Of a DNA stretch of 64,000 bases, positions 28,576 through 41,100 are shown one piece after another. Location: contig CM049307.1 in NCBI GenBank assembly GCA_026874595.1, positions 45,629,678-45,693,677 on the forward strand, in the 5' to 3' direction. Source of the DNA: Sipunculus nudus (lineage: Eukaryota; Annelida; Sipuncula; Golfingiida; Sipunculidae). The notes under the pieces are model-generated. The model had not been told where the DNA came from. It was given only the letters and a program-made list of their open reading frames with translations, and searched no databases. The first letter of the stretch is position 1. The number at the start of each line of letters is the position of its first letter. The translations under genes and the position numbers were made by a program.

Positions 28576-29999
28576 GTAACTAGAAGCAAAGAGATAATGA
28601 ATTTCAGAATAACAAGAATTTTAGAAATTATGAACTGTCAGAATTTCAAGTATTTTAGAAAAGAACTGATACATGACATTGCCATTTTAAAGGTGCAGCC
28701 ACGTGTTTTAATGTTTGTGTAACCTTTTGATTAGTGTAACAGTTATTAAAGCGTTGGACGTGAGAATCAGTAAATAAGTTGTATTTAACGTTAGATAGTA
28801 TATGAATAAATAATCTTCCAAAATGTCTCTTATTTTATGCACTGTCATTTGAGAATGAGGAAGCATCTACTGTTATCTTATTATGCAAAACTAGTATTAT
28901 CTTGGATGTTGATGTCAGTTCCATGTTGCTGCAATGTATGTTGAAATATCTACTGAAACTAAAGCAATCAAAAAAGGTTTATTGTAAACTGAAGAAATCA
29001 CTGGTAGATTTTTCTGTTGTTCTGTACAGTTAAACCCTGGTTAACATAAAATTAACTAGTTATATGTTTCTTGGAATTACGCATATTTTCCAATTGTTTA
29101 AAGCAAATGTTAGTTTTGTTGAATCAGTCATGATATAGTAAAACAAATCTGTTACAAATTATAGTTATTCTGTTAATTAACAGAATTTCTTGTAAAAATG
29201 TAATTAAAAAATAAGCCGGACAAAGTTCATTGTATATTACAGTTAGAAAATATTGTTTTCCTGAGACAAAACAGAAAAAAATATAAATTGTAATTGTAAA
29301 AAACTTCAGACACTGCTGCAAAAACTGAACTCAGGTTTCGTTTTTTTGACTGTTGGAAGGTAAATTACAGTTAAATTGTGTACCAAAGATTCACCAAGCA
29401 GAGTTCAGTTCATGAGATGTCATAATTGTGATATTAGGAGAAAGCTGAAACAAAATTATTGTGCAAAGATAAAAAGTTGTTTCAGAATGTTAGAGTAGGG
29501 ACGTGGTTTGCCAGGTCATGCACTGATCAGCGTGTATATTTAAACGTATGCTGGTTTAGCCGTTTGTGTATATTAGAATTTCTGCACTCTTTGTGAATAC
29601 ACACAATAATCCTGTTAATCATAAATAAATCTATGTTCTCATAAAGAATCAGACTTTTTTTTATTTTTGGACAACATCACAGGATCTGTGGACCCTGCCC
29701 ACTTTTTTTAGGGTTTCCATCTCTGGATTGAAAGGGCAGTCAGAATCTAAAGATGAGGGATGGGATTCTTTTTTGATTTACCTGGTTCACAGAATTGAGC
29801 GAGGTGGGGGGAACAGTGTCATTGGCTGAAAACCAAGTGAAATCCCACAATCGTCTTCATGTTTGTTGAATTTTATGGTTCTATGAAATTCTTTCAATTG
29901 CCCAACACCACCTATGGGTGGGTCCACCAATGAATTCATAATCCTTCAATTTTTTCTCCATTAACACTGTATCCATCCAAAAATGATTAAACATAAAAC

Positions 30000-32900
30000 A
30001 AAGACAACACAGGTGAGGTTTAGCCATTTTTATTGGCACAATTTCATTCATTTCTTTATGTACAATAAAACTCCTCGCAAAAGGAAACTAAATGCAATCG
30101 CAAGGTTCAGAAATAAACCCTAACAATCGAGAATGTACCGGATACACTTAACATAATGTACAAGTATATATTAACAAATCTTCTCTCAACCTGCAGTAGT
30201 GCATACAGGAGAATAAATATCTATTAACAATTCTGCTTTATTTGCACATTCTTTATTATTCATGGAGATTTCTGTGAGCAGACAGTATAGTTACACTGTC
30301 ACACTACATACAGGTGGCAGCACTGGTACCTTTGTTTCAAGCAATATTGACAATTCCAAATACCAGTAATTAGTTCATCCTGAGGTGCTTGAAGAGAATT
30401 TGTGGTTTATTGCATGGTGGTACTGGTGCTTATACATAAGATTAAAAAATGTCTATTTAACTTTAACCCAGACAGTTTTTCCTTATCAGTAACTGATATG
30501 TCTAACATTAAAAATGCAACATACTGCAGCAGTAAAAAAACATGATTTGTCAAAGTTAACATCAATCCCATGTAGGAATTTATCCTTTTGATAACAATAC
30601 CAGTAAGATATTAAATGTATACACTTAAGGGGATGCCATTTATGAAAACCAGTAAATTATACAACTTTAACACTGTGATTGCACAAAACTGACAATCTGT
30701 CAATAACAATGTTTTGAATTCTGAAACAGCAGAAATTATTATTACAGTACATATTAAAATCAAAACTTGGATATTCCAGCTTAATAATTAAAATGTGATC
30801 AAAATAATTTGCACATAGCTTTGAAGATTGCCCTTCTAGTGTAACATGAGAAGAGATCACCCCCTGCATATCCCATAATGCACCGACACCCACAATGCAT
30901 CAGATTACATATTCCTGATGATACTCCGTGATAAATTCTCATATCATTCTGCATCTGAATTACAGACTCCTGATGACATGAGGTATACAATTATCAGTGT
31001 ATCCTATAATGCCCCAGTACCCATAAATCATAATGCACCAAAATATTAGCTTTTTGGTTGGTTAAAGATGAACAAAATATTTTTATCCCATAATGCACCA
31101 GACCCCATAATTCATCATAAAAAGTAGTTCCTGATGCTTGTGCAATACCAAACTCAGCTTTGCAATATCCACAAACGATTTAAAAGTTTAATTGGGGAGA
31201 AGACGAGTCAAATTTGTTTTGGATGTTATGAGATGAACAAAAACTCCTAATATCCCATAATGCACCAGTATCCCATAATGCATCAGAATATTTGAGGTTC
31301 CTGATGATATGAGGTGATACTAATGCCAGCAACAGCACTAAAAATAAAACATAAAGCACACGTACACCATAAGATAACAAAAGGCAAACAAACGCCTGGG
31401 AAACAAGAATAAATAAACTAACTGCTTGCATATGCCCAACATTACATCAGTCCAGGCCTCAAGTCATTTACAGAATGCTATCACAGACAGTACAAGCTGT
31501 AAGGTGCTAATTTACTAACAAATAGCCCACCACCCCTATTTTTGCACTTGGACTTGCCTCAGATAGGCATATTTACTATATTTAGGGGTGTACAGGCAGC
31601 TGTGCCCATCTGTTAATCTGTTATCACATAGCACCAATCAAAAAGATTAATTACATGCATATCCGCAAAATGGGATATTCTGTCACCCAGTCCCCCTTGT
31701 CTATGGATTATTTACTCCATGATAAATGTACACTAATACCCCTTGCCCTAGATTTGCCAAAAGATGAACCGATGCCTTGCTCTTTCTCTAGCAAAAATAC
31801 AAATTTAAATCCTTTGCACGTAACCAAATTTCCACATGGTTGTTACTGTAGTATCACTATACAGACAGTCATCCTGCCAGTGTACATGAGCTGATGCAGT
31901 GTTAGAGCAGGTACAAGTCTTTTTCTAAGAAAATCCCAATCTCTGCCATATAAGCATGTAGTAGAGTGACCTCTGGTGGAAAATAAACCACAGACTCCTT
32001 TATCATTAAGACAGATGTCCTGTTACCAATTAAGTTAAAAGAAGAAATTACACTGCACATAAGTGACATATTTAAATGTTTCAACCTCCATTCCATTAAA
32101 CCCTGCAGGAATACAATATCTGTCATCCAAAGTGCCCTCCATTGCAGCAAGTATTATTTTCTCTCAATTTAGTAATATACATTTTCTGAAGGTAAGGCCT
32201 GCATATTTTTACCTCAACAGTAAGCCATCTTCATGTTCTAACACTGGATAAAATTAAGCTATAGAATCTATAGAAGAAAAGTAACAGAGCCACAAATGTA
32301 ACAAATGATTCAGACCATCTATGTAATGCACATACAAAATGTTAGTACCATTAAACTTTTATTGTTCAAAATGCCCTCACAAATCTAAGCATCAACCTTA
32401 TCAGTTATCGTTATCCAACAACATGTGCATAATCTGATCCACAGATGGGTGGCCATCAAGTTTCCTTTTTTTACAAATAAATTTCACGTTTGAAATTTCA
32501 TGTTGGAAAAATGTAGAAATCAAGGAAAGCTTTCACTATGCCTTGGACAGTATTTGAGTAGAAAGTTTTAAGATATTCTGTTTCGTCATGAAATGTTTAC
32601 TGCTATGAAAGGTAATAACTTAAACAAGCAAATTTTGACAGGATGTTGTACTCTAAACTTTCTGAAATATACTGATAGTTGAGCAAATGAAGCCATGTAT
32701 CAATGTCAGTTAATGAATCAAGGAAAATGTTATATATATAAATATGACACTGGAATTAAATATTTCATTCTCTGTAACTGCTTACTGATATACTGAACAA
32801 AAAAATTATTCCCTCCAATTAAAACATCTCAAAAAGTCAATAGGCACCCATTCCTGGATCTGATTATGTTGTCAACCCATTGTGAATAGAAGCATCCTCA

Positions 32901-34995
32901 AACTAGCAGTAGTTCTTGTTTAAATAAAAAATATAATACAGATTACAAGCTGGTCAAGGCACCATATACCACACTGACAAAATGCCCTTAGTGACTGATT
33001 TAATATGTTATATTACATTTACCCAAAACTCTGAGCAGCTGAGCAAAGCCCATATATTTTGGGAAGACCAGATCATATACATGGAGGTTCATTTATCTGG
33101 TTATTCATTCAAACCAACAGCACATAAATCAAGATATGCCTAACAGGTGGCAGCACCTGCAATATGACAAATACCACTCCACCTCAAAGGTTTACTCTGG
33201 CTTATTTAGTAATGATTAAACCTGTGGATGACAGTTCATAGTCTAGCAGCTATTACATGTATTTTTCCATGGTTTTTCTTGACATCTTCATAAGAAACCC
33301 CACTAATATTCCCATTAAAGCTGAAAACTTTGCTGAGCTGAGCAGATGACCATGAAATCTCTTTCAAAAACATCAGCCGCGACAAAGTAGCGAAAAAGCT
33401 CCTAGATACTCTAGAATATTATGCATGAAAAGCCAGCAATTACAGGAAAATACATGCACATGCTGTTTTGAGGGATAATTTACAGTTCTCATCCTCTGCA
33501 GATATACAGGATTCCAAAATAAGATTTGTCTTCTGTTTGCCTAAAATCTTCACTCAGCTGTATATATGAAGTGACTTTAGTATGTAACTTTGCTCTGATC
33601 AGGATTCTGCTGGTGCAGTGAAAACAGCCCCACAGTGTTATGCTTTGTTAAACTACAAGCACAGAAGGCAAGAACATACCATCTTCCTATTAATAAGACT
33701 CTTGCAGCTATGCTTTCAGAGACCTTGTTTTAATTTATTGAGCCACTCTGGTGTTTGTTTCATGAATAATTGAAAAGGCTTTTGAACCAATCAAATGACT
33801 TGCACACACTTCCTGAAAGCGAGGCTCAAAGAAACTGTTGCTATTTTTCATCAAAGTGGCTGAGACATCTGTTGCTATTTTTCGATCAAGATTTAGCATT
33901 ACTTTAGTATTACACTGAAATTTGACCAATCAAATAAAGCTTGTAAACCTATCCAATTTCTGGTGCATGTGTTTCACTACAATGCACTGTTTACATTTGA
34001 TATCTTGGATCTGAAAGTAGCTATGATTTCAGTTTTTCAAATGCAGGCTTGTTCATTATTCATGAAATTAATGCCACAGCAGCTTGATAAAGCAAGGGCT
34101 TTGAAAGAGTTGTACCAGAGCCTTGATAATATGAAGATGGAAAATGCCCTAGGTGTTAAAATGAACTGTCATTCATAGTTTAAATCATAACAATATAACA
34201 AATTTAATGGGCTACTGTAACAAAAATCAAGACATGGGTCTCAGTATTGGTTATATATGGTCAAAATGACTATATTTAGTATTAAAATATTGGAAAAGGT
34301 CATATTTTTATGTGAAATATATGCTGTAACAGTTAAGTAAACAGCTACAATTTCAAATAATGGCTTCTCCTTTGTGTTGGGATATGTACTGAATAGTAAT
34401 ATTCAGTTGCACATTCAGTTGACTACAAATGCCCTGTGAACATTCAACCATATGATAACAAACTTGGCTGACTAAAAATTAATTAAACCAGGGTAAATAA
34501 GTAACCATTCCTTTCTCTATTAATATATGAAACAATGAACAAATAAAGAAAAATAGCTCTCATCAACATATTACATTAAACTTAATAAAAAAAAAAATAT
34601 GTTAGTGCAATATTTTCAGCCCATGAGAACCTGTATGATTAACACTTCAAATATTAATTCAGTGGCCTGTACATATTATTGTTTTATAACAGAAATATTG
34701 ATGAGATCTTTTTATTTCCGCACTTTTTATATCTATTAATTCTGCAGCATTTATTATAAAATATGTGTAAAATAAACAACATGAAATAAAGATACAAGCT
34801 TAAATCAGGTTTGTGACATATAACTATATATATGTAATTTAAGAACTATCTGCAGGTGCAACTGTTGAAGAAAACCATTTTTTAGTTCTAGGTGTCTTCT
34901 GGTAAGTTGAAAAAGAGGCTCGAGATGACATCATCAGGATGACATGATCAGAGGTGACATCATTATATGGATGATATAATTTATTGTCAGTTTTA
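30000..34995 (-). other. Probable Caskin 3' UTR or downstream DNA
   Basis: No credible ORF or splice-bounded exon on either strand. Minus-strand AATAAA (TTTATT on plus) occurs several times, including near 34,751 and 30,030, so the 3' UTR may be a few hundred bases or up to about 5 kb. It contains degenerate repeats of TGCATTATGGGA (30,860-31,290). Confidence 0.35.
30866..31285. repeat. Dispersed degenerate repeats of TCCCATAATGCACCAG
   Basis: Eight versions of CCCATAATGCA(C/T)CA occur in about 420 bases (near 30870, 30889, 31002, 31024, 31086, 31104, 31253, 31269), often followed by CCTGATGA. They are irregularly spaced. Confidence 0.75.
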
Positions 34996-35104
34996 TTATG
35001 CTGTGAGGTCAGATTCTAACATGGCATCCAGTTCATCAGTTAATCCTTGAAGCATACTATCTATTTCATTCAATACATCTCCAGACTCTCCTGCTCTTGC
35101 CTTC
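34996..35104 (-). CDS. Caskin: Caskin terminal exon: conserved C-terminal helix and stop
   Basis: 109 bp including stop TAA at 34998-34996; acceptor attacag. Encodes KARAGESGDVLNEIDSMLQG and LTDELDAMLESDLTA. The acidic amphipathic pattern ending DELDAML closes Caskin proteins from insects to mammals, so this is the true C-terminus. An AATAAA overlaps the stop region but is probably too near to be the poly(A) signal. Confidence 0.96.
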
Positions 35105-38100
35105 CTGTAATGCAAAAGGAAAATGAAGTAAATTACTGAACAAGAATAGATCAGGGATCTTTAACAGCAAGCAGCATAGATTTTTCCCAATTTCTTTATT
35201 AACCATTTTTGTTTGTAATTTATATATCATTTCCATTTCTTCAAATCTTCAAACAAACTTGTCATTTGTTTCGAAACAAATTTCACAGAAACATTCTGTT
35301 GTTTGTAGGTTTTAACATTGTATAGTAGAGACCCAATCCTTACTGGTCCACATTTTTAGACCTGGAACAGGAGAACGTCTTTGCTCTTCAAGGTATGATA
35401 AATCGTAAACGCGTGCATATTCTTATTGAGAGACATGGTGCACAGTTATAGAAATTGCAAAAAATTATCCTCATGAATATGAAGACAATAACAGTATATG
35501 TGTCAATAACAAGACTTGATAAACCTCTCAACAGGAGTCTGTGCAATGTACTAACCCTGGTGTAGGCTGATGTTCGTGATCTGCTGCTGACCCTCGCATA
35601 CTATCCCGTCGCTTCGGCGTAGGGGGAGGTACCCTCCTGGCATCAGCGCCTGCTCCTAAAACAATATCATTCCATGATGGATAGTTTAATATAAACCTGG
35701 AGGACACAGTTTCTGGGTCTATTTAACTTCATATTTCTTCATAAACTTCATATTTCTTAATAAAGTACAGCACACACCACCAAAGTTCTGATAAACCTGG
35801 TTGAAAAATATTTAACTATAATCTTTAAGTATTTTTAAAAAAAATATATGTAAAATTTGTTAAAAATGATCTTTGCCAGTCCGGTTATTGGTTCTAAAAA
35901 TATAATTATTGCTCTTGAAGAAGATTTTGCGACAAGGACAAATTCTGTTGGCTCCAGATTTTTGTACTCACTGACTAATCTGAAATGCCAGAAATAAAAG
36001 GCTGGTGACCTATCAGACAACAGTTTATTTTATCTCATATCATCAAAGTGTCTGAATGTGATGTATGACATTTCCATACTGTTGTTCTGGTACATGAACA
36101 TAGCAATGAATATAAAAATAAAAACCTCTTTTTGGAGGAGCAAACAAGCTTGTTTTGTTTATTTTAGATTATGCATTACCATAAGTATGAAAGGATGATA
36201 ATTATGCCACTGATGATTATTGACAGCTAAACAGTTACTAAGGGGTGTGGTCTAGAAATATGTCAGGAGTCAATTATCATGAATATGATAAACCTTGTCA
36301 TGAATATTCATAACCTAACATAAAAGTATGGAAAAATCATAATCATTCTACTGATGAATATTGACAGCTAAACTTTAGGAACATGGTCTATCAGTATGAT
36401 AGTCTATTATAAATATCAGGAGTTTATAACGATGAATATTCAAAACAATATCATGAATATTCATTACCTATCATAAATATTCATTACCTTTTTGACTGGT
36501 CCCTCCAAGCTGTCCTGTTTCTACAGGTTTCATCCTACGAATGGTTCCCGAGTTTTCAGTGAACATACTCTGGTTTAGGTCAAGGCTGCGTTCACTAGGA
36601 TCATCATCACCATTAACAGTCACAATAGAAGGCTTAGCAGTAGGATTCTTTTGTTTAATCGTGCCTACGTTTTCGTTTGCAAACGGCAAAGTGTCTGTAC
36701 TACAGGAAGTTTGAGCCGTGCTGGCGGCCAGCAGATTTGACAGTGGCTCATCATGCGAGAGATGTTTAAGAGTCCTCCTATCAAGTGTGCTGGCTCGTTC
36801 TTTTCCACTACCGAGTCCGAATGTCTGCTGTTCTAACTGCTCAATGACATCACTGAGCGGGTTTTGTAGCATGGGGTTAGATGTACATTCCAAGGACGGT
36901 GGGGGAGGGGGGAAATCCTCAGAGCCTTGCGGAGATTCTATATTATCGTCATCGTCATCATCCCTGGGGCCTGGCTGGCACTGCGGTTTTGGTCCGGCTT
37001 TATCACCTTGTGTTGCTGCCCTTGCTTGCTCTATCAGTCCACGAATATCATTTTTTATTGAGTTAGTCCTTTTAGGTGGGGGTGGTGGTTTCTTAGTTCT
37101 GACGGGAGAAGAGTAATGGCTTACAGGGTGAGGGGGTAACTTAGGTTTAGGAGCAGCAGGGGGTGGGGGCGTGGAGTGCTGCTTATACCCAATCACTCCA
37201 GATTGTGACTGCTCGATCACTTCATCAGGACTTTCATATATATGATCTCCCTGATTGCTCACACCGTAGTCTCCTTTAACTGGAGAACCAGGGTCTCCCT
37301 TATCTGGCTTCATAATGTCTGCAGGTATCTCACAAGAAGCACGTTTGGTCTTTGCAATTATTTTCGCCACAGGCTTAGGTTTTGGTCGCGGACTAACAAC
37401 TGCAGAGGGGCGCTGTAACGTACCACTTCCCTCACTACTGGTATCTGTACCATTTTCCCCATCTAGAGGACCGTGGAAAGACTGGTAAGTGAGACTTTCC
37501 CTGAGGTCTCCAGCATCCTGTGTCGGAGCTTCTTGTGAAGATCCACGAGCCCCCTGCTGAACCTGAATAGCGATTACGTCAGGCTGATAAACGACTCCTG
37601 GTTTAGGTGGAAGCATATGTAATATTTCCGACGGGCGGTCATTTTGACAGAAACTACGCATATCTCCTGAACCTGATTCACTAGATAGTGGTAAAGGTGG
37701 TTTATGACTCAATATATCCGGCGAGTGGTGGGCATTATACATTGAGCTACTCCGTGATGTATGACTCGGTGATGACTGTGCAGCCTCCAATAGCTCTGCT
37801 GAGCCCCGACGTTCAAGCGTTGACATCCGCTTCTGCCCACTCTCTATTCGTTTTAATCTGTCAATAGCCAGCATTATTTTCTTCTGATGACCTGTTAAAA
37901 GTAAAATCAGTTTAGTTTCCTGCTTTTTGACTTAATCTGTTATGGCCTTATTTTTTTTAGTTTGAAATAAGCACTCCTTGTGATAATGGGATCAAAGATG
38001 TACATAGGTCTCTAAGGATATGATATAATTCACATTTATACCAAAAGTGTTTTTCATAGTCATGATATCCTCATTTATTTGTCTCTACATATTTACCTAC

Positions 38101-41100
38101 ACAATCATCTGAGCTATGGAAAGTGAAATGGATATGTCATTTTAAATATATGTACAATCCATTAAAAATAAAGTTTTGCTGACCTAATTTCTTGATGCCG
38201 ATCTCTTCCAGATCCTCCCAGGTAATCTCGTTAACGTTACCCATGTTGTAACTCTGCTTCATCAAGGTGTCATAGTAAAAAGGTAGATTCAACAGCTGTA
38301 GCCACTCCATAAGGTCAGCCTAAATATACATAATAAAACATTACATGCTGCTTCTCTTCCAGTATGCAAGTCTAAAATACATAAAACATGACATATGTAC
38401 AGGTAGACTGGGGCCTAAATATCATACTGCAAAATGTAACAATGAAGAAAAGTGAAAATTTGCACAGACAGAACCTGTTTTATTTCTGTAACAAGTGCCT
38501 TTTATTAGAAGAGTTATGAACAAAATATCTAAACTGTCTCCAATATAGATATAATAGAGAGGTTTCAATGTGTGTTTCAAAGCAGAAGACACTGTTACAC
38601 TAACTAAGTTGTGTGAACCACTGCAAAGTTCATTTTCAATGGGTACTGCTAATATACCTGCTTGCATCAAAGACAAAACCCACAGGTTCTTGCAAAAATA
38701 ATTCATCATAAATAGGTAAAAACCTGCCAGTGTTAAACCTAAGATGTTTCACAGTTGTCAATTGGCCACTTCTACCACCATACAATGAGTGTTTAATTAA
38801 TTTTAAATAAGTCTTATACAACAAACTCATTCTCTAATAAAAATATAATTTTTAATTAAAAACCTGGTTTTCACTGTTAGCCACATACCATTGTATTTCA
38901 AGGTTTAATGGCCTAATATCAGTTCAAATATCTGATTGTATAATATACTGCTCTTTCAGGCACATTGTCCATATTGCTTTATGATATACTCACAGGTTTG
39001 TGGTCAGGGATGCCATCATGTATGTGGAGCTTGCTGATCTCAGATTTGAGTCGTTTCCGATGTGCTGGCTTTGTGATGCCTATGGCTGTTAAATCCTGTC
39101 ACCAAAAAAAACCCAGAATATTAACATAAAATTACAACAGATCAACATCACCCTATCACAAAAACACTTAAAATTCTTAGGTTATAGCAAAAGTAACACA
39201 ATTTATAACAAGAAAAAATTTAATTTCCAAACTGAAAACAAATTAAGTTTGCTACACTTTAGATGACAGTCCTTCACAGAATAAAGGTTATGCTATATGT
39301 TGTATTAAAAGATATCAGACAAATATGGAATTAAATTAAGAAAAAAGAAAATTAACTTTTTTAAACTAGGCATCACAATATTTAACTATTTTTGCCAGTG
39401 ACATTTTGATTAAATTGAAGTCTCATGGTTAAGCTCATGCTTGTAAAATGTTTAAACTCATTTAATTTCATCTATTATGCTGAAATATCAATTCTTTAAT
39501 ATCTATGAACAAAATATATGTGTTTTTACAGTTATTCTGATGATATTGTGCCAACTGACTACTCTTCATGCAGTGTTGAGTTTAATGTTAACCTCTGTGC
39601 TGTTTGCCTTTATATTTTAAGTAAGGAATAACATCCTAAAAGATTTGTGATGTTGTACCTCTGGGGTCATACGAGATATGGTGGGCATGTCGTAACCAGC
39701 CTGAATGAACAGATGGTAGTAGTCCTCATAGTGGAGGTCAGACAGCCATGTTCTGATAATCTCACTGTCCTGAAAAGCAAACATGGAGGATTAATTTATT
39801 ATAATATATTCAACTAACAAGACCCCTATTGGACTTGTTGGCTTAATGAATAATCAATTATCATTTTATGTCAAACAACCAATCACTCCCTTAAAATATT
39901 TTGACTTTATGTTTATATAAGCAAAATTCAATGCCATGCATGTAAGACACACACATGACACCAACAGGTATTGTATTGTTTCAAATCTTTCCAGTTTATA
40001 TTGTTAATTATTTTCTCCTTATAATGAATATGCAATAGTTGTATATTATAAAAATAGATGACACTGGAGGCCATTTATGATTTTATAATCAGATATATGT
40101 ACTTGCCCTTAGGTTCATTATGAATATCACAGCAGCTAGAATACAAATAATATTTGTTACATTTATCAATTACACATAAGAAACTGGATGTTAGAAATTC
40201 ATGTCTGTGGACTGCAAATGAACAATTTCTTCAGGACTTTGCACTTTTTCATATAGTTTATCTCAGTTTCACAAGATCAATATTCCATTGACAGAAATTC
40301 TCCAGACAACATTTTTCCAAACGACCCAATATTCCCCAGCCAAAAATTTCACAGATGAATATTTCTTGTACACCTACCGGGAGGCCAGCCTGGAAGAGCT
40401 CATGCACATTGACTGTGCTGGAGTAGCCGCTTTCTTCCAGACGATCCAGACTGCCGAGGGATGAGCTAGACCCACTATGGTAACTCTGGCGGGAAGACAC
40501 GCCAGAAACTCCAGACTCGTAACTCTGACCTGACAACCTGTGCTGCTGAGTCACAGCAAGGTTTACTGCGTTGTGCAACTGCTGCAGACAAAATACATTA
40601 CACAAAGGGTATTAAAAAGTAAAATGTAATAAAATATAAAGAGACCTGTCTTCATAGGCCTGCACTGGCTTCCAAGGGACTAACATTTACACTGTACCTA
40701 GGGCTTAGTATTTATGTATTCGCATAACTTACCAAATGTAACTGAGAAAATAGTACCTTGAGGATAAACTTTTCAAGCAACTGCCACAGGAAAAGTATAC
40801 AAAATGAAAGGCTATAAAATGTTAAAAAAATATTTTATGACGACACTGTGACGCAAATGGTACAGTAAAGTTTGATTTTTCTCAATACACCTACACTGGC
40901 TTCCATGTCACCAAAATTTACATTGTACCTTGAGCTCAACATATCTGTGCAGTTGCCTTTTACTTGTTTGTTACTTGAGTAAAATAACTGAAGCTAAGAT
41001 AAAGAGTTTGTTGTGCACTCTATTTTGCATCTACATGTACAGTGACAGAGTATATCATATGCTGCTTATGGTAACCAACAAATGAAAAGACTTAGTCTTT

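Larger units (their letters stand above)
23339..29999. other. Intergenic region between two convergent genes; no gene seen
   Basis: AT-rich. Only random short ORFs. It contains a degenerate 15-17-bp repeat at 25,640-25,830, a G/C-run patch at 25,075-25,135, TA/CA microsatellites at 27,903-27,945 and a three-unit CTCF-like array at 28.5 kb. Confidence 0.6.
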
